A stretch of DNA of 64,000 nucleotides from Microcyclospora pomicola (Eukaryota > Ascomycota > Dothideomycetes > Capnodiales), in the NCBI GenBank assembly GCA_002786065.1, contig NHNY01000022.1, positions 327,218 to 391,217 of the forward strand. Direction: 5' to 3'. Under the pieces are notes generated by a model. That model searched no databases. It was not told the origin of the DNA and saw only the letters and a program-made list of their open reading frames with translations. The position numbers were made by a program, and so were the translations under genes. Shown here in pieces: positions 20,485-33,335 of the stretch. The stretch's first letter is position 1; each line of letters opens with the position of its first letter.

Positions 20485-22758
20485 TCAGCTTTCTTTGCCC
20501 AATCTTCCCAACTCTGCTAGGAAGGTACCCGCGTTCACCAACTCGGTGCTTCCGTAGGTCACACGTTTCTTGCTCACGGCGCCAGCAGCTCCAGCGCCAC
20601 TGCTGGTCCGCTTCGCCCAGTCCTGTAAGTTTCCGTATTCGTCCATGCTGCCTCCACCGACGGTGAAAACGATGGCCTCGCTGAACCCTTGCCGACGCTG
20701 GCCGAAAGACGCCTCAATCCCTCTGCTTTGCGCACTTCCAGTGCGAGCATCCTTTGCTGTAGGTGGCATCGTCCCGCGCGCGTTGGCAGATCGCGGGTCG
20801 AAGTAGAGGAAGCCCTCAGTCTTCTGCAGAGCACTTGCCGATGCGTTTTGTGGATCCATCAGACTTTCAGTGATCTTGGTCAGGGTCAGATCCTTGTTGA
20901 CAGGCAGGAAATTCTTCACGCCAGAAATAAGATTGTCGAAGTTGGCACCTAGACCGGCGTCTTTGAAGCGATCGGTCAATCGCGAAGAGATGGAGCTGAA
21001 GCCGCGGAAGAGATCGGTCGAGGCGGATGATTGCTGTGGTTGGGTCGGTGCGGATGAGATCATTGTCATTCGTGTGATTTCACGCACTCGCCTGATGTAC
21101 GCAATGGGGACTGTGTCTACACCTGTCTTCTTGAGCGATTCTTCAAACCGCTCCATGTCTGCACGTGACACTTCTTGTTCGGTGTTCAAAAACCATATGA
21201 TGAACAGTCTTAGCTTGTCAAGTGGTTCTTTGCCCTTGTCGGGATCGTTGAGCAACTCGAGCATTTGAGCCTTTGATTGCTTCTTGATATCTTCTTCCAG
21301 TTGGAAGAAGTTATCAAGTTGCCGCTCCTTGATCCCCTTCAATAGCGCAGTGGCGATGTTCATGTGCATGTCTAGCAAAGCTTTTCGTTCTCTCAATTCC
21401 GGAAGTAGCGTGATAGCGGCCTTCAGATGTTGAGCTGATGCGCTTGTGTCGTTCTGTAGATCTTCGATTGAGGTGCCACCGGTCTTCTTAGAAATCTCTG
21501 CTGCATCATCCTTGTATCGTGTGAGCTCTGTGTCGATATCTTCGGCGACCTGTGGGAAGGGAATGCCGGCATTTTTATTCCAGAAGAAATCGCTGGAGGT
21601 AAGATCGTAGGACCGTTTGGTGACGGCACTAGCCGGGTTGCTCTCGTCTGCGGAGGTCTCCACGGTAATTCGATTCAGCCGCATGCTTAAGACATCGTGA
21701 ATCAACGATTGATAGGTCCATGAATGTGAAAGCATTGGCACGAGATCTACGTTCCGATCCACTATTATGAGCACAGGCCTGGAGGCCGGAGTGCCTGATC
21801 CCGCCGCGGTACGAGTGCCTGAGAACAGGTTGTCCTTGGCGTTCAGGATGTGGTCTCGCAACTTTCGATCAAGTTTGGCCGCGATCATTTCGGCGGCGCC
21901 CCCTTTTGGACAGCGAATGATGGGTATTGTGCCTGAAAGTGTTAGTGGCGAAACTGAGTCACGCAAGTTGTATACTCACCCATTGTCACTGCGACGCTGA
22001 ACAGACCGCTCACGATACGATCAACATTCGCATCAATCTCTTCATCACTTGTTTGCGCACTGTTCATTGACCAGTACGTTTCGGTTCCCATGCCAAGGCT
22101 GAATAAGTTGGGCTCGCTGACAATGAAGTTGAGATATTGGTCGAAGATCTGGCTGATGCTCTCCGACGTGTTCGCTTGTGCGGTTTGAGCTGCAAAGTCC
22201 TCCAACAGTGGTCGCGAGATGGAGGATAGGAAATTCACGTAGGCGGGCGAGTACATTCCTTTCTGCAAGTCCTGAGTGATGTGCTCCAGATTGGAGGCGG
22301 TTGGTTCCACAAGGTAGACGACGGGCACGTCAGGTATCGCATGTCGTTGTGAATTTATATTTCTAATGACGCCCCGTCAGTCATGGCCAAGTTGCTATCC
22401 TTCATGCCGCATTTCGAGGATGGATGTTGCTCAACCTACAGGTGTATTGTGATTCCCCAGCCTCTTAGATCATTGACCCTCAACACACTGCTGATCACAT
22501 CGCGACCCAGATTATCAAATACCAGCACTTTCCATATCGGTTCTCCATCGGAATTGAGAATAGGTGTAGACTTGGGTATCAACCCATTGGCAGCGGAAGG
22601 ATCATGGTGAAGGTCGCTGTTTTCCTGCGGGACGTGGTTGAGATTAAGGATTCGCTCGATCGAGGCTGCGAGATTTTAGCCGGTGAACTGGATTGTGCCA
22701 TTGCATGAACAAGCTACCAACCTACTTGGCGATCGCGAAGTGTCTGGTAGGAGGACAT
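20485..22758 (-). CDS. SLY1: Sec1/Munc18 protein Sly1 (ER-Golgi SNARE regulator)
   Basis: Four coding exons: 22758-22722, 22665-22440, 22362-21980 and 21932-20485, with introns of 56, 77 and 47 bp, giving 697 aa. The first exon has only 37 coding bases ([12 protein letters not shown]...) and its donor is the weak GTTGGT, chosen because it restores [13 protein letters not shown], which aligns with the start of yeast Sly1. Further family features: [85 protein letters not shown] and the C-terminal YGSTE block. Sly1 binds the syntaxin Sed5 and promotes SNARE assembly in ER-Golgi transport. The long middle segment [20 protein letters not shown] is typical. Very confident. Confidence 0.97.
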
Positions 22759-23646
22759 TGTGACGAGCAACGGCTGCGAACCAGCCTTGACACCAGCTCA
22801 GCGCATCCGCGGCCTTGACGATATTGCGATCAACCTCTGGCGGTTCAATGGACTTGTTTCGCAAACAGTGTTGGTGCCTGTACGGGAACTGGAGTAGGCA
22901 CAATTGCATGTGATGAGAACAACTACAGCACATATAACATACATATTCACTTGGCAAGCTGATGCCATCTCCGAACCATGACTTATTTGGCGCTAGTCCC
23001 TAATCGCGCAAGCTTGTATTACTGCCGATCCATGTCCTCCGCTTCCTTTCTTTCCCCCAAGTCTCCTCCTCGACCTCTTCTACAACCACCACCAACCTCA
23101 CCACCTCTCCTTCTCACGGCCCTTCAGTCCCTTCGTTCCACTCTCTGCCGCCTCTTTGATCCCCTGACGAGCGTGTTGAGATATTGCATGGCAAATTGGG
23201 GATAATCTGGGTCGTGTTGTGTGCTCGTGGACGACTCTGGATGCAGTGTGATGCAGCGTCCGCAGACGGTCCATCTCGTTGACTGAACGGTGATGCACCG
23301 CTGCCACTGAACCATATCCTCAGCATCAGCATCATCCTCATCATCTTGTTTTTCCCGTCATTGCTGCTACATGACCGCTGCTTAAGCATCGGCCTGTGAT
23401 AATTGTGCTCAGCACGTTTTAAAGCCCCTTGACCGCGCGCTGTACGTTCCACGGTCGCTTTGCTCGGCAAGGACTGTATAGAGGACGCGCGAGCGGCATA
23501 ATTTCAAGCGCTGCACGGTGACTACGACGCCGATAATCAGATATCCAGACTTTCCACGAGCGTATCTGGCATTCGTCCATCACTTGAGGGCTTACGCATT
23601 GCCGAGGGTGGATTTGCAGCAGGCGTCGCTCTCAGCCTCATAGACT
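22759..23646. other. Divergent promoter region of SLY1 and the PNUTS-like gene
   Basis: About 890 bp. A strongly pyrimidine-rich stretch (CCTCCT/TTCTTCC runs) lies at about 23030-23115. No other gene recognised. Confidence 0.55.
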
Positions 23647-23742
23647 TTGGCGTGTCTAACGCTTACTTTTGCCTCAAGTCGCACTCTCTCACAAGCGCAC
23701 GGACCACTTCCGCTTCAGTACCATCGGCCACACACGCCCGGC

Positions 23743-26700
23743 ATGGACAATCCGCAGATGCCTCGCAACGAGCATAGTAATCATAATGAAGCGTTTGCAA
23801 CCAGCGCCATGTTTGCAGATAGCCAGCAGCAATACCACGCTTATGACGAACTGTTTCCGAATCCCGTTGACCACAATAGCTTCGCCGACCAAACTTGGCC
23901 TGTAGATGGATTCTCTGGATCTGCGCAGTCACGTGCTCCATCATGGCAACCCAACAGTAATGCCAACCCTGCGGCACCACCACATCTGAATGCTGCCTAT
24001 GCGCGCTCTCACTCCAACAGTCCTGCGCAGTTCGCCCAGAATGGCTATCCTGGCTACCCTGCTCGGCCTGCGTATCAATATCGTCCGCAACAATACGACG
24101 TTGCCCTTGTCGCCACGTCCACGTCTGGCCAGGACTTCAACACCGCCTTTGCACGTTATGGAAACCAACCTCAGTATGCCGGCACCATTGCTCCGCAAGC
24201 ACTGGAGCAAGACGTTCGTCCGTCAGTGCCGGCTCGGACCTCATTCGGGAACGTCGATCTCGCCGCCGCAACGAACGCTATGCCGCGTCCGACTCAGTCG
24301 CCCTTTCCAACGATCGTGAATCACCAAGAATTGATCACATCTATACCAGAAGGGAGCATCGAGCTTTCGTCTGGTCTGTCCATCATCGACATTGATGTCC
24401 TGTCCCGGGCAACCAATTCGGAAAGGATGGGCAACTTCGTCAACATCGGCAAGGATGTTTTCGAGTTTGGTGTTTCCCGCACCCCCATCCCGGCCTACTT
24501 TGCACGCAAATCGAGAAATGAGCTTAAACGAATGGCTGAAAGTGACCAGGCGCTGCTTGCCAAATTCAGCCGAAAGTCAGCCAAGAAGCAAAGAGTCGTG
24601 GCTCCGTCTTACCGACCCCTGGTCAAATCTGTCGTTGCAAAGCCTGCTGGGGATCTCACAGAATCGATCAAGTATGAAGGCGATTCCTCGAGCGAGACGT
24701 CTTCGTCATCCGACGATGATGACGACTCCTCGTACACTTCTGATGAAGATACCACATCTCCGCTGCCTACCAAGCGTCCTGATAGTCCCAAGGCTGCCAC
24801 AGAATATGACACCATCAAAGCTCTATGGCGCAGCAAGAGGAAGCCCCTCGATTCGGAAAGCTTGCGCCAAGGCATTGTCGATTTCTGGGACATCATCAAG
24901 ACCATTCGGGACAGGTGGAAAGCGGATCAGACCGCCCTTGCGGACGCGGAAGAGAAAAAGAGAGCTGGTGAGCTACCACTCTTGCGAAGCAGAGTCAAGG
25001 ACCAGCGCGACATGCTGGAGACGGCTTTTAAGACTGCCATCAAGCACGGTCATAAGAGCATTCTAGAATTGTAAGTTTACCCCCTAGACACGATTGTTTG
25101 TGGTTGGTCGCGGCGGTGCGAATGAGTTACATAGCTGGATGTGCACTTGTCTACGAAGCTTTGTGTGAAGGTTTCGCAAGCGAAAAGTCATGCTTCGAGA
25201 TCCACGCTATCTTCCAAGTCTATAAAGCCAGGCTTAAGCCATACACATATTAAAGTGCTATGGCGATGTCAATGGCCGCTGTAGTATCGCTGCGGACGAG
25301 CTTCGAATCGTATTGCATGGCCCGTCATGCGCACGTCTTAGCTGCATCATACTTGCATATAGTATAGTCTTTGTGCAACAATACTGACAATGTCACAGAT
25401 TGGGCGAGAATCAGTCTCTCCTCTTTCTCTGCTACCAGTTCCTGCTCGACAGGTGGAAGGAGGATGATGCCAACTCGACCATTGCTCGTGCGATTCTAGA
25501 CCTCATGGTTGTCCTGACCACGGTGGATGATAAGAAACTGGAGAAAACACATCTGAAAAAGCTCTTTCCCAAGTATATTACAAAAGCCGATGCGAAAACC
25601 CAATGGCTGGTGAAGAAGATCATGGCCACCGCTTCGGCGAACACCAAGGCCACGCCTGCCACAAGCGACGCTGTAGTCCCTACCGCACAGTCAGTGTCAG
25701 CCACCGCACCCTCAAAGGCGACAGATGCAAAACCCGTTAGCGGATTGAAGCGTGCTGCGAGCAGTACTGCAGAGGGGTCGGTCCAGAAGAGACTTGCAGT
25801 CGGTAATGCCGTCAGTGGCGGAGCAATCAAATCTGCAGGCTCGATCAAGAAGTTGCCAGGCGAGGTCAGCAAGAGTGCTCCAGGCACGATATCAGCAGCG
25901 AAAGCGAAGGCCGTGCCCGCAAAAACTATCGCTGCCAAAACCGTCACCGCAAAGCCATCTGGTACTGGATTTTTCGCTTCCCTGCAATCAGCGACTGCAA
26001 AGAAGAATTTCCCATCGACTGCGGTCAAGTCCGCCGCCAAGATCGCCGAGAAGAAATCGGCAACTGCTCCACAGAATGCGGCACCCAAGTCTACGTTCTC
26101 CTTCGCAGAAACCATGGCTACCATCTCCAAGCCGAAGGAGCCGCCAAAGCCTCTACCGAAGCAAGAGAAGGAGCAACCGCAAGAAACAGCAGAGGAGAAG
26201 ACGAAACGCCTGCGGAAGGAGGCAAGACGCAAGCTACACGTCACCTTCAAGCCTGACGAAGACCTGGTCGAAACACGATACTTCACGCATGATCCCGACG
26301 AAGACCTTGGTCATGATTCTAGTCAGACTCGCGATGTAGGCGATGTCGGAGGAGAGGGCCGCATGCTGAAGCTGCAGAACCAATTGATGGATGTTGATGA
26401 AGATGAAGAGACGATGGACCGTGACAAGCTTGCACTGTTTGAGGAACCGCGCCTGATCGACTTTAGCACCGTCCCCGAGGAGGAACGTTCGAGAAATTAC
26501 GCTCCTTATGGGGGTGGGAGACTTCAGGTGGACTCTTCTGAACGTGTCGCTCGCGATCAATATGAGGCTGGTACTTTGATGGCACTCTATAGCAGTGTGG
26601 ATGACATTCCGCCCAATCCCAAGGAACCTGCCGAGCCATATAATGGCGTCCACACCAGTACATTCAAGAAGTTCGATCTGCCTGAGGATGCCAAGTTCTT

Positions 26701-27319
26701 GAATCGTGCTCGTCAAAGGAGGTCAGCTCAACCTCACGCATACTATTCGAAGCAGGTGACGAATGCTGCTCCAAGCATCGACTTTGCCGCCCTCGGACAG
26801 CTGTTTGGCAATAAACAACAGCAGCAGCCGCAAGTCCAGCATGCTGTCGCAGCTCAGGCTCCAGCTCTTGATTTGCAGAAGATCCTGGCTAGTATCCAGG
26901 GTGCGCCTGCGGTTCAGCAACCGCCACAAGCCACGTCCTTCATGGATTACCAGGCTCCACCTCCAACAGTCATGATACCCGAAGCACCCGCACAGCCTGA
27001 CATTGGCGCGATCCTTGCTGCGCTCCAGAAGTCACAAGCGCAGCAGCAGACTCAGGCCCCGCAAGACTACAACATACATCAGCACCCGCCCGCTTCCTTC
27101 GAGAATCCCGACCGCGTGCGACTCCGCGAAGGCATGGCGGACCACACTAACAGTAACGCTTCGACCAGTGACAACGAGCGCAAGGGTTGGCAGGAGCGCG
27201 TCTATCGGACCAAAGTCTGCCATTTCTGGGAGCTGGGCAAGTGCAAGAAAGGTGATAATTGCACATATCTGCACGAATACCCGGCGGATCATCAGGCGAA
27301 CGCGGCGGCGAATTCGTGA
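23743..27319 (+). CDS. PNUTS/Ppn1-like protein with TFIIS-N-like domain, PP1-docking motif and CCCH zinc finger
   Basis: Two exons, 23743-25070 and 25399-27319 (328-bp intron, GTAAGT...TCACAG, CTGAC branch), giving 1082 aa. The N-terminal 330 residues are Gln/Asn/Pro-rich. A helical segment spans the splice junction (from IVDFWDIIKTIRDRW to KLEKTHLKKLFPKYI) and resembles a TFIIS-N/LW-type domain. An Ala/Lys/Ser linker leads to RRKLHVTFKPDEDLVETRYF, which fits the RVxF protein-phosphatase-1 docking motif as placed in PNUTS. A Gln-rich tail ends in one zinc finger, C-x7-C-x5-C-x3-H (VCHFWELGKCKKGDNCTYLH). This order matches PNUTS/Ppn1, the PP1 regulator in the cleavage-polyadenylation machinery that controls transcription termination. 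The open frame runs 32 codons upstream but lacks an ATG, so 23743 is the start. Confidence 0.72.
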
Positions 27320-27980
27320 GCCGTGAACATTCGTGTGCGAATGGAGAATCAGGAGCAGATCCTGGGCGCATGTGCTCCTTGTTTTCGTGGTATTCAAAAA
27401 CAGTAAATGCTGGGTACCTACCCACCTTAGCTATATGCAATATCTGGCGGAGCTGAAAAACGCCTTGCCTCGCTATCGTTGCATGCAATGGCTTTGTCTG
27501 GCGTTGCTGCACAGCGATGGCTGAGATGGGAGCCAGATACCGAACCAGGAACCTGTCCTGTAGCTACCTACCTTAGCTATGTACCTTCGTGTAGTCACAC
27601 TGATACCGATATTATCACTGCACCCAGCGGTCTCAACATCCGACGTCGTGACTACGTGACCATCCACTTACCCATCTGATGAAATTTGGTTCTGCCCATC
27701 CACCCTACCTGACCTGTAGCCATCAATACTCGACCAGCCCTTTTTATGCCCGCCCTTATCTATGGCAATGTATCATGTATGTACACGCCCTGAACCTGAT
27801 CGACCGATGCCCTTCCAGCATAGGTGAGGCATGATCTCACGCGCCCCTCCGACCACTGCAATGGACTGGAGTTGAGATCAGGCTGGCGGGCTCAAGAAAC
27901 TTGCTTGCATACCTTGTTGGGCAGCGATCGAAGCAATCCTCATACATATTTGTGGGGCGTGCATGTACTTGGGCAGTATA

Positions 27981-28043
27981 TGAGCTGAACTGGACTGAGC
28001 TGAATTGAGCTGAAATGAAGTGCGCGTGGCTGAGCTGAGCTGA
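27981..28043. repeat. Imperfect GAGCTGA/GACTGA tandem tract
   Basis: About 60 bp of degenerate TGAGCTGAAC-type units: GAGCTGA occurs five times on the plus strand with variable 2-10 bp spacers. No coding frame accompanies it. Confidence 0.7.
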
Positions 28044-28736
28044 CTTCCATGGTATGTTACCTTATGTACGTATAGAGCTATATACAGTACCGTACCTCGA
28101 CAGGGATGATGAGGTCCAATGATCCGAAGCCCTCGCTGGGGTCACATAGCTCTAATGATCCTCTCGACACTCGTGTGCACACATGCAGGGATGCCAGCTG
28201 CACTTCACTGCAGTCCGACTAAAATGCCTACACGTCACGTCACGCTGTTGTGGGATGTACGCACATGCACTTCTGTCTCCTCGACCTGAAACATGTATAT
28301 CCTGATCCATGACCCTCCAGCCTCACCCTCCTCCACCCCCAACAAAGAGAGATGCACCGACGAGCCAGCCTGCTCGTCGACTGGACATCGTCCCGCTCGC
28401 ACGCCGCCTACATCATCATCGACTTTGGTGCGGCAGTAGTATACATCTTGTCCTATCGACCTATCGAGGCTATCGTGCCTTGTTTTTTGCATCGACTTGA
28501 TTTTACCCGGGCAGCATCTTCGGGCTCTCCTGCTTGGTCCCATCTGCCGGCCGCGTAAGTGACGCACGCCGTGGAACGTCATCGCTCTCCAACAGACTAC
28601 TCTAATTACCGGATCACGATGCGATAACAACCCAGCAGCCAATCCGGATGCCGCCAGACGCCGACCTGACGACGCAATGCATCCAACATAGCCTCGATCA
28701 TCTGGGCACAGGATCAGGAACAGACGGCAGATGTCT

Positions 28737-28760
28737 CAGCAGCAGCAGCAGCAGCAGCAG
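28737..28760 (+). repeat. (CAG)8 trinucleotide repeat
   Basis: Eight perfect CAG units preceded by ATGTCT and followed directly by TGA, so a ten-codon ORF of Met-Ser-Gln8 is formed. It lies in intergenic DNA and is probably a simple microsatellite. Confidence 0.9.
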
Positions 28761-29546
28761 TGAGTGGTGATCCTGGCTTGAGACCATGAAACCGGATCTA
28801 TGAAGGAAGAGGTGTGTTGGGCGCGTACCAGGTAGCATGGCATGTCCGCCAGTCGGCTAGATTGTCTTGCTAGCATTCCTCCCTGACGTCCATGTTTCAT
28901 GCGGGGATGTCCTCACGAATGAAGCTCTGACCTTGGCACAGACAGACAAGCCTTTGGTCCAGCTATATCCAAGTACCTGACTGGCATTTGCTCCGTCGAT
29001 CAGGGTACAGTACGACGCAAAAGCAAGGCGGCTTTGTTCGTGTTGCCTCGATCAGGAGACCAGCAAGCAGCTACCGACTAGCTACCTATCCAAAGCGCCC
29101 GCCGCGTGGACGTATTTGTATACCGCACGATGCACCGGCAGCGTTATCGATGCCCTCATGGCCCCCCAAAAGCCATCGACCGAGCTATCGAAGGCTATGC
29201 GAGCTGCTGCATGTGCTTCGGTTAGTTATACGGGGCATCACCGGACTGGAATGTTCCAGTCACCAGGCACGCCGGGGCTGTGACGCCTGATGGTCGGTTC
29301 CATGTGGTTGGATGCTTGTGCCAGGCACGACAACAAAGAGGTAGGTGCTGTAGGCGCCCAAGCACTAACATACTGGCTGCATGCTTCATCATAAGATAGG
29401 CAGGTATGTCATCGCTGGACATCGCCTGCACTTATAGCTTCGTCCTGCCCTACTCTTCCTGCTCACCTCTCTGCATTCCACATCTCTCCCAACATATCTC
29501 TGATTTGAACACCCTCGACCAATTTCACACATCCCCAACCACAATC

Positions 29547-31006
29547 ATGGCCGCTGCTCGCGCTGCTACCAACCGCGTGGCTCTGCACCGCAACCCCAAG
29601 TACAAGAAGGATGGATTGAAGTCGTACGGATACCTCCTCCGCAAGTGTAAGGATCCGTGTGAAACGATCAGAGCTCACTACAGGATCAAGCTGACACATG
29701 AGCAGACAACATCACGCCCACCATGGAGGGCCCATTCTCATTTTCCGACGAGACCATCGATGCCCCCTTGTCGCCACTCCAAAAGATCATGAAGCACATC
29801 CGCAAACAGCCCGCGGCATCCTCGCCCTCCCAGCACCGTCTGGTCAAGAAGCACCACCATCAGGGATCGACTGGACAAGCAACTCCCAGCCAAGTCGGCG
29901 CCGAGGACATCCAGAACGACTCTCTTTACCTTGCTGAGGTCAGCATCGGTACGCCCGCCCAGACCCTTCGCCTGGACTTTGACACCGGCTCGGCCGATCT
30001 GTGGGTCTGGTCGACCAAGTTGAGCTCGTCGCTCCAGACTTCCGGCAAAGCCGCTGGCCATACCATCTTTGATCCCACCAAGAGCAGCACATTCGAGACC
30101 TCGAGCGGCGAGAAGTGGCAGATCTCCTATGGTGATGGATCGACTGCTTCCGGCACCGTCGGTACCGACACCATCTCACTTGGCAGCACCGTGATCAAGA
30201 GCCAAGCCATCGAGCTTGCCTCCACGTTGAGCGCGCAGTTCCAACAAGGTGAGGGTGACGGTCTGCTTGGCCTCGCCTTCGACAACATCAACACCGTCAC
30301 TCCCAAGTCCGTCAAGACGCCTGTTGACAACCTCACCGGGTCCAAGGTCTTCACCGCATACTTGGGATCGTGGCGTGATGCCGACGAGGCGGACAAGGGC
30401 GAGTCTTTCTACACTTTCGGCGGCATCGACGAGGCAATTGTCGGCTCCAAGACCATTCTGTACACTCCCGTGGACAGCTCCAATGGCTTCTGGGAGTACC
30501 CCTCCACCAAGTCCATCGTCAACGGCACCACTGTGCAAGTCACTGGTACCGCCATCGCTGGTCAGTCACTTTCATCCCTTTCCCCCACCCACACCCATCA
30601 ACTAACTCTCTTCTCAGACACCGGCACTACCCTTGCTCTCCTCGACGACGCAACCGTCAAGGCCGTCTACGCCGCCATCCCCGGCTCCACCTACGACAGC
30701 ACCCAGCAAGGCTACGTGTACCCTTCCAGCACCACCGTCGACCAGCTGCCCGTCGTCCAGCTCGCGATCGGCGACAACCTCGTCACGCTCGCCAAGGAAG
30801 ACCTCGGCTTCGCCGACGCCGGCAACGGCAACGTTTACGGCAGCATCCAGTCGCGTGGTAACATGACGCAGAGCATCATGGGCGACGCCGTGCTCAAGAG
30901 CATCTACGCCATCTTCGACGGCGAGCAGAAGCGCTTCGGCTTCGTGCAGCGCGACGAGAAGACGCAGAACATCTCGGTGCCGCCGTCCGAGGGTGCTTCT
31001 TCGTAG
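29547..31006 (+). CDS. Pepsin-like aspartic protease without a recognisable signal peptide
   Basis: Three exons, 29547-29646, 29706-30560 and 30618-31006, giving 447 aa. Introns of 59 bp (GTAAGG...GAGCAG) and 57 bp (GTCAGT...TCTCAG); the second keeps the frame open, so an unspliced reading looks like a 19-residue insertion. Joining the first intron gives LLRKYNITPTMEG, which fits a known leaderless fungal clade. The catalytic motifs are DTGSADLW and DTGTTLALL, with the flap Tyr in ISYGDGSTASGT. The N-terminus (MAAARAATNRVALHRNPKYKK) is basic and not hydrophobic, unlike secreted PEP proteases. After it comes a propeptide-like basic segment rich in HRLVKKHHH. Its location may be cytosolic, vacuolar or unconventional. 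The tail ends with Ser/Glu-rich residues without an anchor. Confidence 0.92.
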
Positions 31007-32003
31007 AGGCTTGATGTTGTGGTGTACCCCACGATGGGAGAGAAATGATGATGGAAATGATGGACAGGCTGATATCCCCTAGAACGATGCGTGATGAATG
31101 AGCTAGAATGCAAGGGACCTTGAATTGTCTTCGAAAAGGCAGTCACGTACTGATGGAAGCAGAAATGAAATAGCTGTTATGATCATGAAAAATCCAATAC
31201 CCCTACTTAATACTTCCCTACCAACTTTCCCACCGACCTATCTATTGAGCTCAAGCCACTTTGGCTACAGTATTATCTACCTATACTGATCGAAGAGTAC
31301 ATCTTATCTGAACAGTGTCGACGATATTCTACGAGGTAATGCCAGGTCAGGTAGTCTCCATTCCTTCGAGCCTACCCACCTAACTAATCTAGAGCTTTTA
31401 CCTAATAAGAAACGCTTAGCTAACTTACGGTACGCTTCGCTGACACGCTCAGCGTGCATAGAAGGTGACTTGACTAAGGTACGGTATGCCGATTCTTGAT
31501 TAACCCGTCGAGATAAGTGAGTATATGCATGTCTAGTAGATCTGGAAGGTCTAAGTAGATCTGCATAGTTTGCTCGAGTCTCAAATCTCAAGTCTCAAGT
31601 CGACGATGGAGACGGTGGACATAAATCACAGACCACATCGCGAAGGGGAGTGAGGAGGGAAGAAAGGGGACTTCCCGTCCGAGGCGTGGCGCTGCACTGC
31701 ACTGCATTATACTCTGGTTCGAGTAAAGATGTTCTAAGAATGAGATGAAGGGAGAAGAGAAGCGGGACGGGGAGGATGGATTTTGCGTTTTGTTTCGTGA
31801 ACGTGAACGGGGACATGATCGTGAACAGGAGTTACGTGGAAGAGATGACTAGGGGGGAACAGCTAGTGATGATCGGGAAGAATGTGTATGAGTCTGGCTG
31901 CCTGTTGATCAGAATAATAATAACTGTCGATTCTGGTAACAAGAGAAGCTCTGTGATGGAAGTGGCGGGATATGGGTCTTGCGTTTCTGCACTCTCCACC
32001 CCA
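31007..32003. other. Intergenic region between convergent protease and IFRD genes
   Basis: About 1 kb, AT-rich in 31180-31600 with several TACCTA/GGTACGG motifs. An open plus-strand frame that starts at 31776 and runs into the IFRD gene is antisense to it. No gene called. Confidence 0.5.
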
Positions 32004-33335
32004 TCAATCCTCCAGCACGACGGGCAGACTCTCAAACACCACGTCGTTATTCTCGTAATGCTCCAGGAAACCTCCCTGCAGCAGGCGCTTCAACGCGTTC
32101 AGCCGATGCAGTTTCCACCACGCGTCGATGGTCATCTTGCCGCCGCCGTGCACCGCCACCTTCAACCGCGAGCCGTATTCCCTCCCTTCATCATCCAGGG
32201 CCGTGCTGTACCGCGGCCCGCGCGTCGGCTTCTCCACCGTCGTCAGGACGTCGGCGAACGCTTGGTGCAGACTTTTCTTGTCTTTCTTCGACAGCCGTTT
32301 CGACGAGGCTTTGGCGAGGCTCTCGAGCAGTTGCGTGAGCTGGTTGAGGCGCCGGTAGACGGTGTATCGTTTGACCATGGCGGGACCGTCGGGACCGGCT
32401 TTTTCTATGTTCTCGTCGTCGGAGTTGAGCTCATCGTCTGACTCCGCCTCTGTGTAGCTTTTCTCGAACAGCAGGGCGATGTTCTCGCCGGCGGCGATCT
32501 GGACTTCCACGTCGCTGCTCTCAAGCTGGTCTACGAACGTGTCCATGGCGACTTCTGTCGAAGCCTCCACGTCGTCTAGCTGCGTGGCAAGGAAGCCCCA
32601 TTCTTCGAGTGCGGCGGTGACGAGCTCAGCATCGTTGACCTCGCCGACTGATTCGCCATCAGTCGTGACAATGTCCAGGAACAAGTCCATAACATCTTCC
32701 ACCTCTTTGTCAGCCGCACCTCCATAAAAGGTCGCAACACTCAAAGCATGAACCGCCGCAATTTTGGCCTGCGGGTGGGTGGCATCTGACATGGCATTCT
32801 TGATGGTGCCCGCCACCGAATCGTAGATGGTCTCCTCCGGCTCCGTGATCAAAATCAGCGCCAGGGCTTTAAGCGCCAGCACCACCTCCTTCTCCGTCTG
32901 CCCGCCCTTCACGCTCTTGCACAACATCGGCAACAGCTCATCGATCCGCGGCTTGATTTCATCCCTTGCGTAATGCCGGCTCAAGATCAACACTAAACCA
33001 GTGAGACTCTCGGCGCGGCCTTCGGCGGAGCTCCTCTTCCGATCACAGATGGCGTCAATCACATCTTCCAGCGCCGGGATCCAGGTCTCGGGTCCTGCAT
33101 CGTCAGTAGGGGAGGACTCGAGCAATGCATCGATGCTGCCGGTCCCCCACTGCGGTCCGTCGCGATACTCGCTTTCGTCGTCGGACGTGTTCGCGCTGGA
33201 GAGTCGCGACCCTCGCGGTGAAGACACCGCCGAGCCTGCTCGACTGCTCGAAGGCGTCGCCTGTTTGGAGCGCGCCTTGCGGGATGTGGTCTTGTCGCTC
33301 TCAAGAGCCTGCTTGAGGAGGTTTCGTTCACGCAT
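32004..33335 (-). CDS. Interferon-related developmental regulator (IFRD) family protein
   Basis: Single exon, 443 aa. A basic Ser-rich N-terminus (MRERNLLKQALESDKTTSRKARSKQ) is followed by helical ARM-like repeats from residue about 90 (ALEDVIDAICDRKRSSAEGRAESLTGLVLILSRHYA). The protein closes with a C-terminal block containing SLHQAFADVL and KMTIDAWWKLHRLNALKRLLQGGF that matches the IFRD C-terminal domain. In yeast and other fungi, relatives are linked to ribosome protection or rescue in quiescence; in animals they are coregulators. Length and order fit the family; the molecular role in this fungus is not known. Confidence 0.9.
   Translation of the reverse strand: MRERNLLKQALESDKTTSRKARSKQATPSSSRAGSAVSSPRGSRLSSANTSDDESEYRDGPQWGTGSIDALLESSPTDDAGPETWIPALEDVIDAICDRKRSSAEGRAESLTGLVLILSRHYARDEIKPRIDELLPMLCKSVKGGQTEKEVVLALKALALILITEPEETIYDSVAGTIKNAMSDATHPQAKIAAVHALSVATFYGGAADKEVEDVMDLFLDIVTTDGESVGEVNDAELVTAALEEWGFLATQLDDVEASTEVAMDTFVDQLESSDVEVQIAAGENIALLFEKSYTEAESDDELNSDDENIEKAGPDGPAMVKRYTVYRRLNQLTQLLESLAKASSKRLSKKDKKSLHQAFADVLTTVEKPTRGPRYSTALDDEGREYGSRLKVAVHGGGKMTIDAWWKLHRLNALKRLLQGGFLEHYENNDVVFESLPVVLED

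Larger units (their letters stand above)
27320..29546. other. Gene-poor 2.2-kb stretch
   Basis: Between the PNUTS-like gene and the aspartic protease gene. It holds several TACCTA/GTACCT motifs, a GAGCTGA-rich tract and a (CAG)8 run, both listed separately. The ORFs here are short and unremarkable. Confidence 0.55.
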
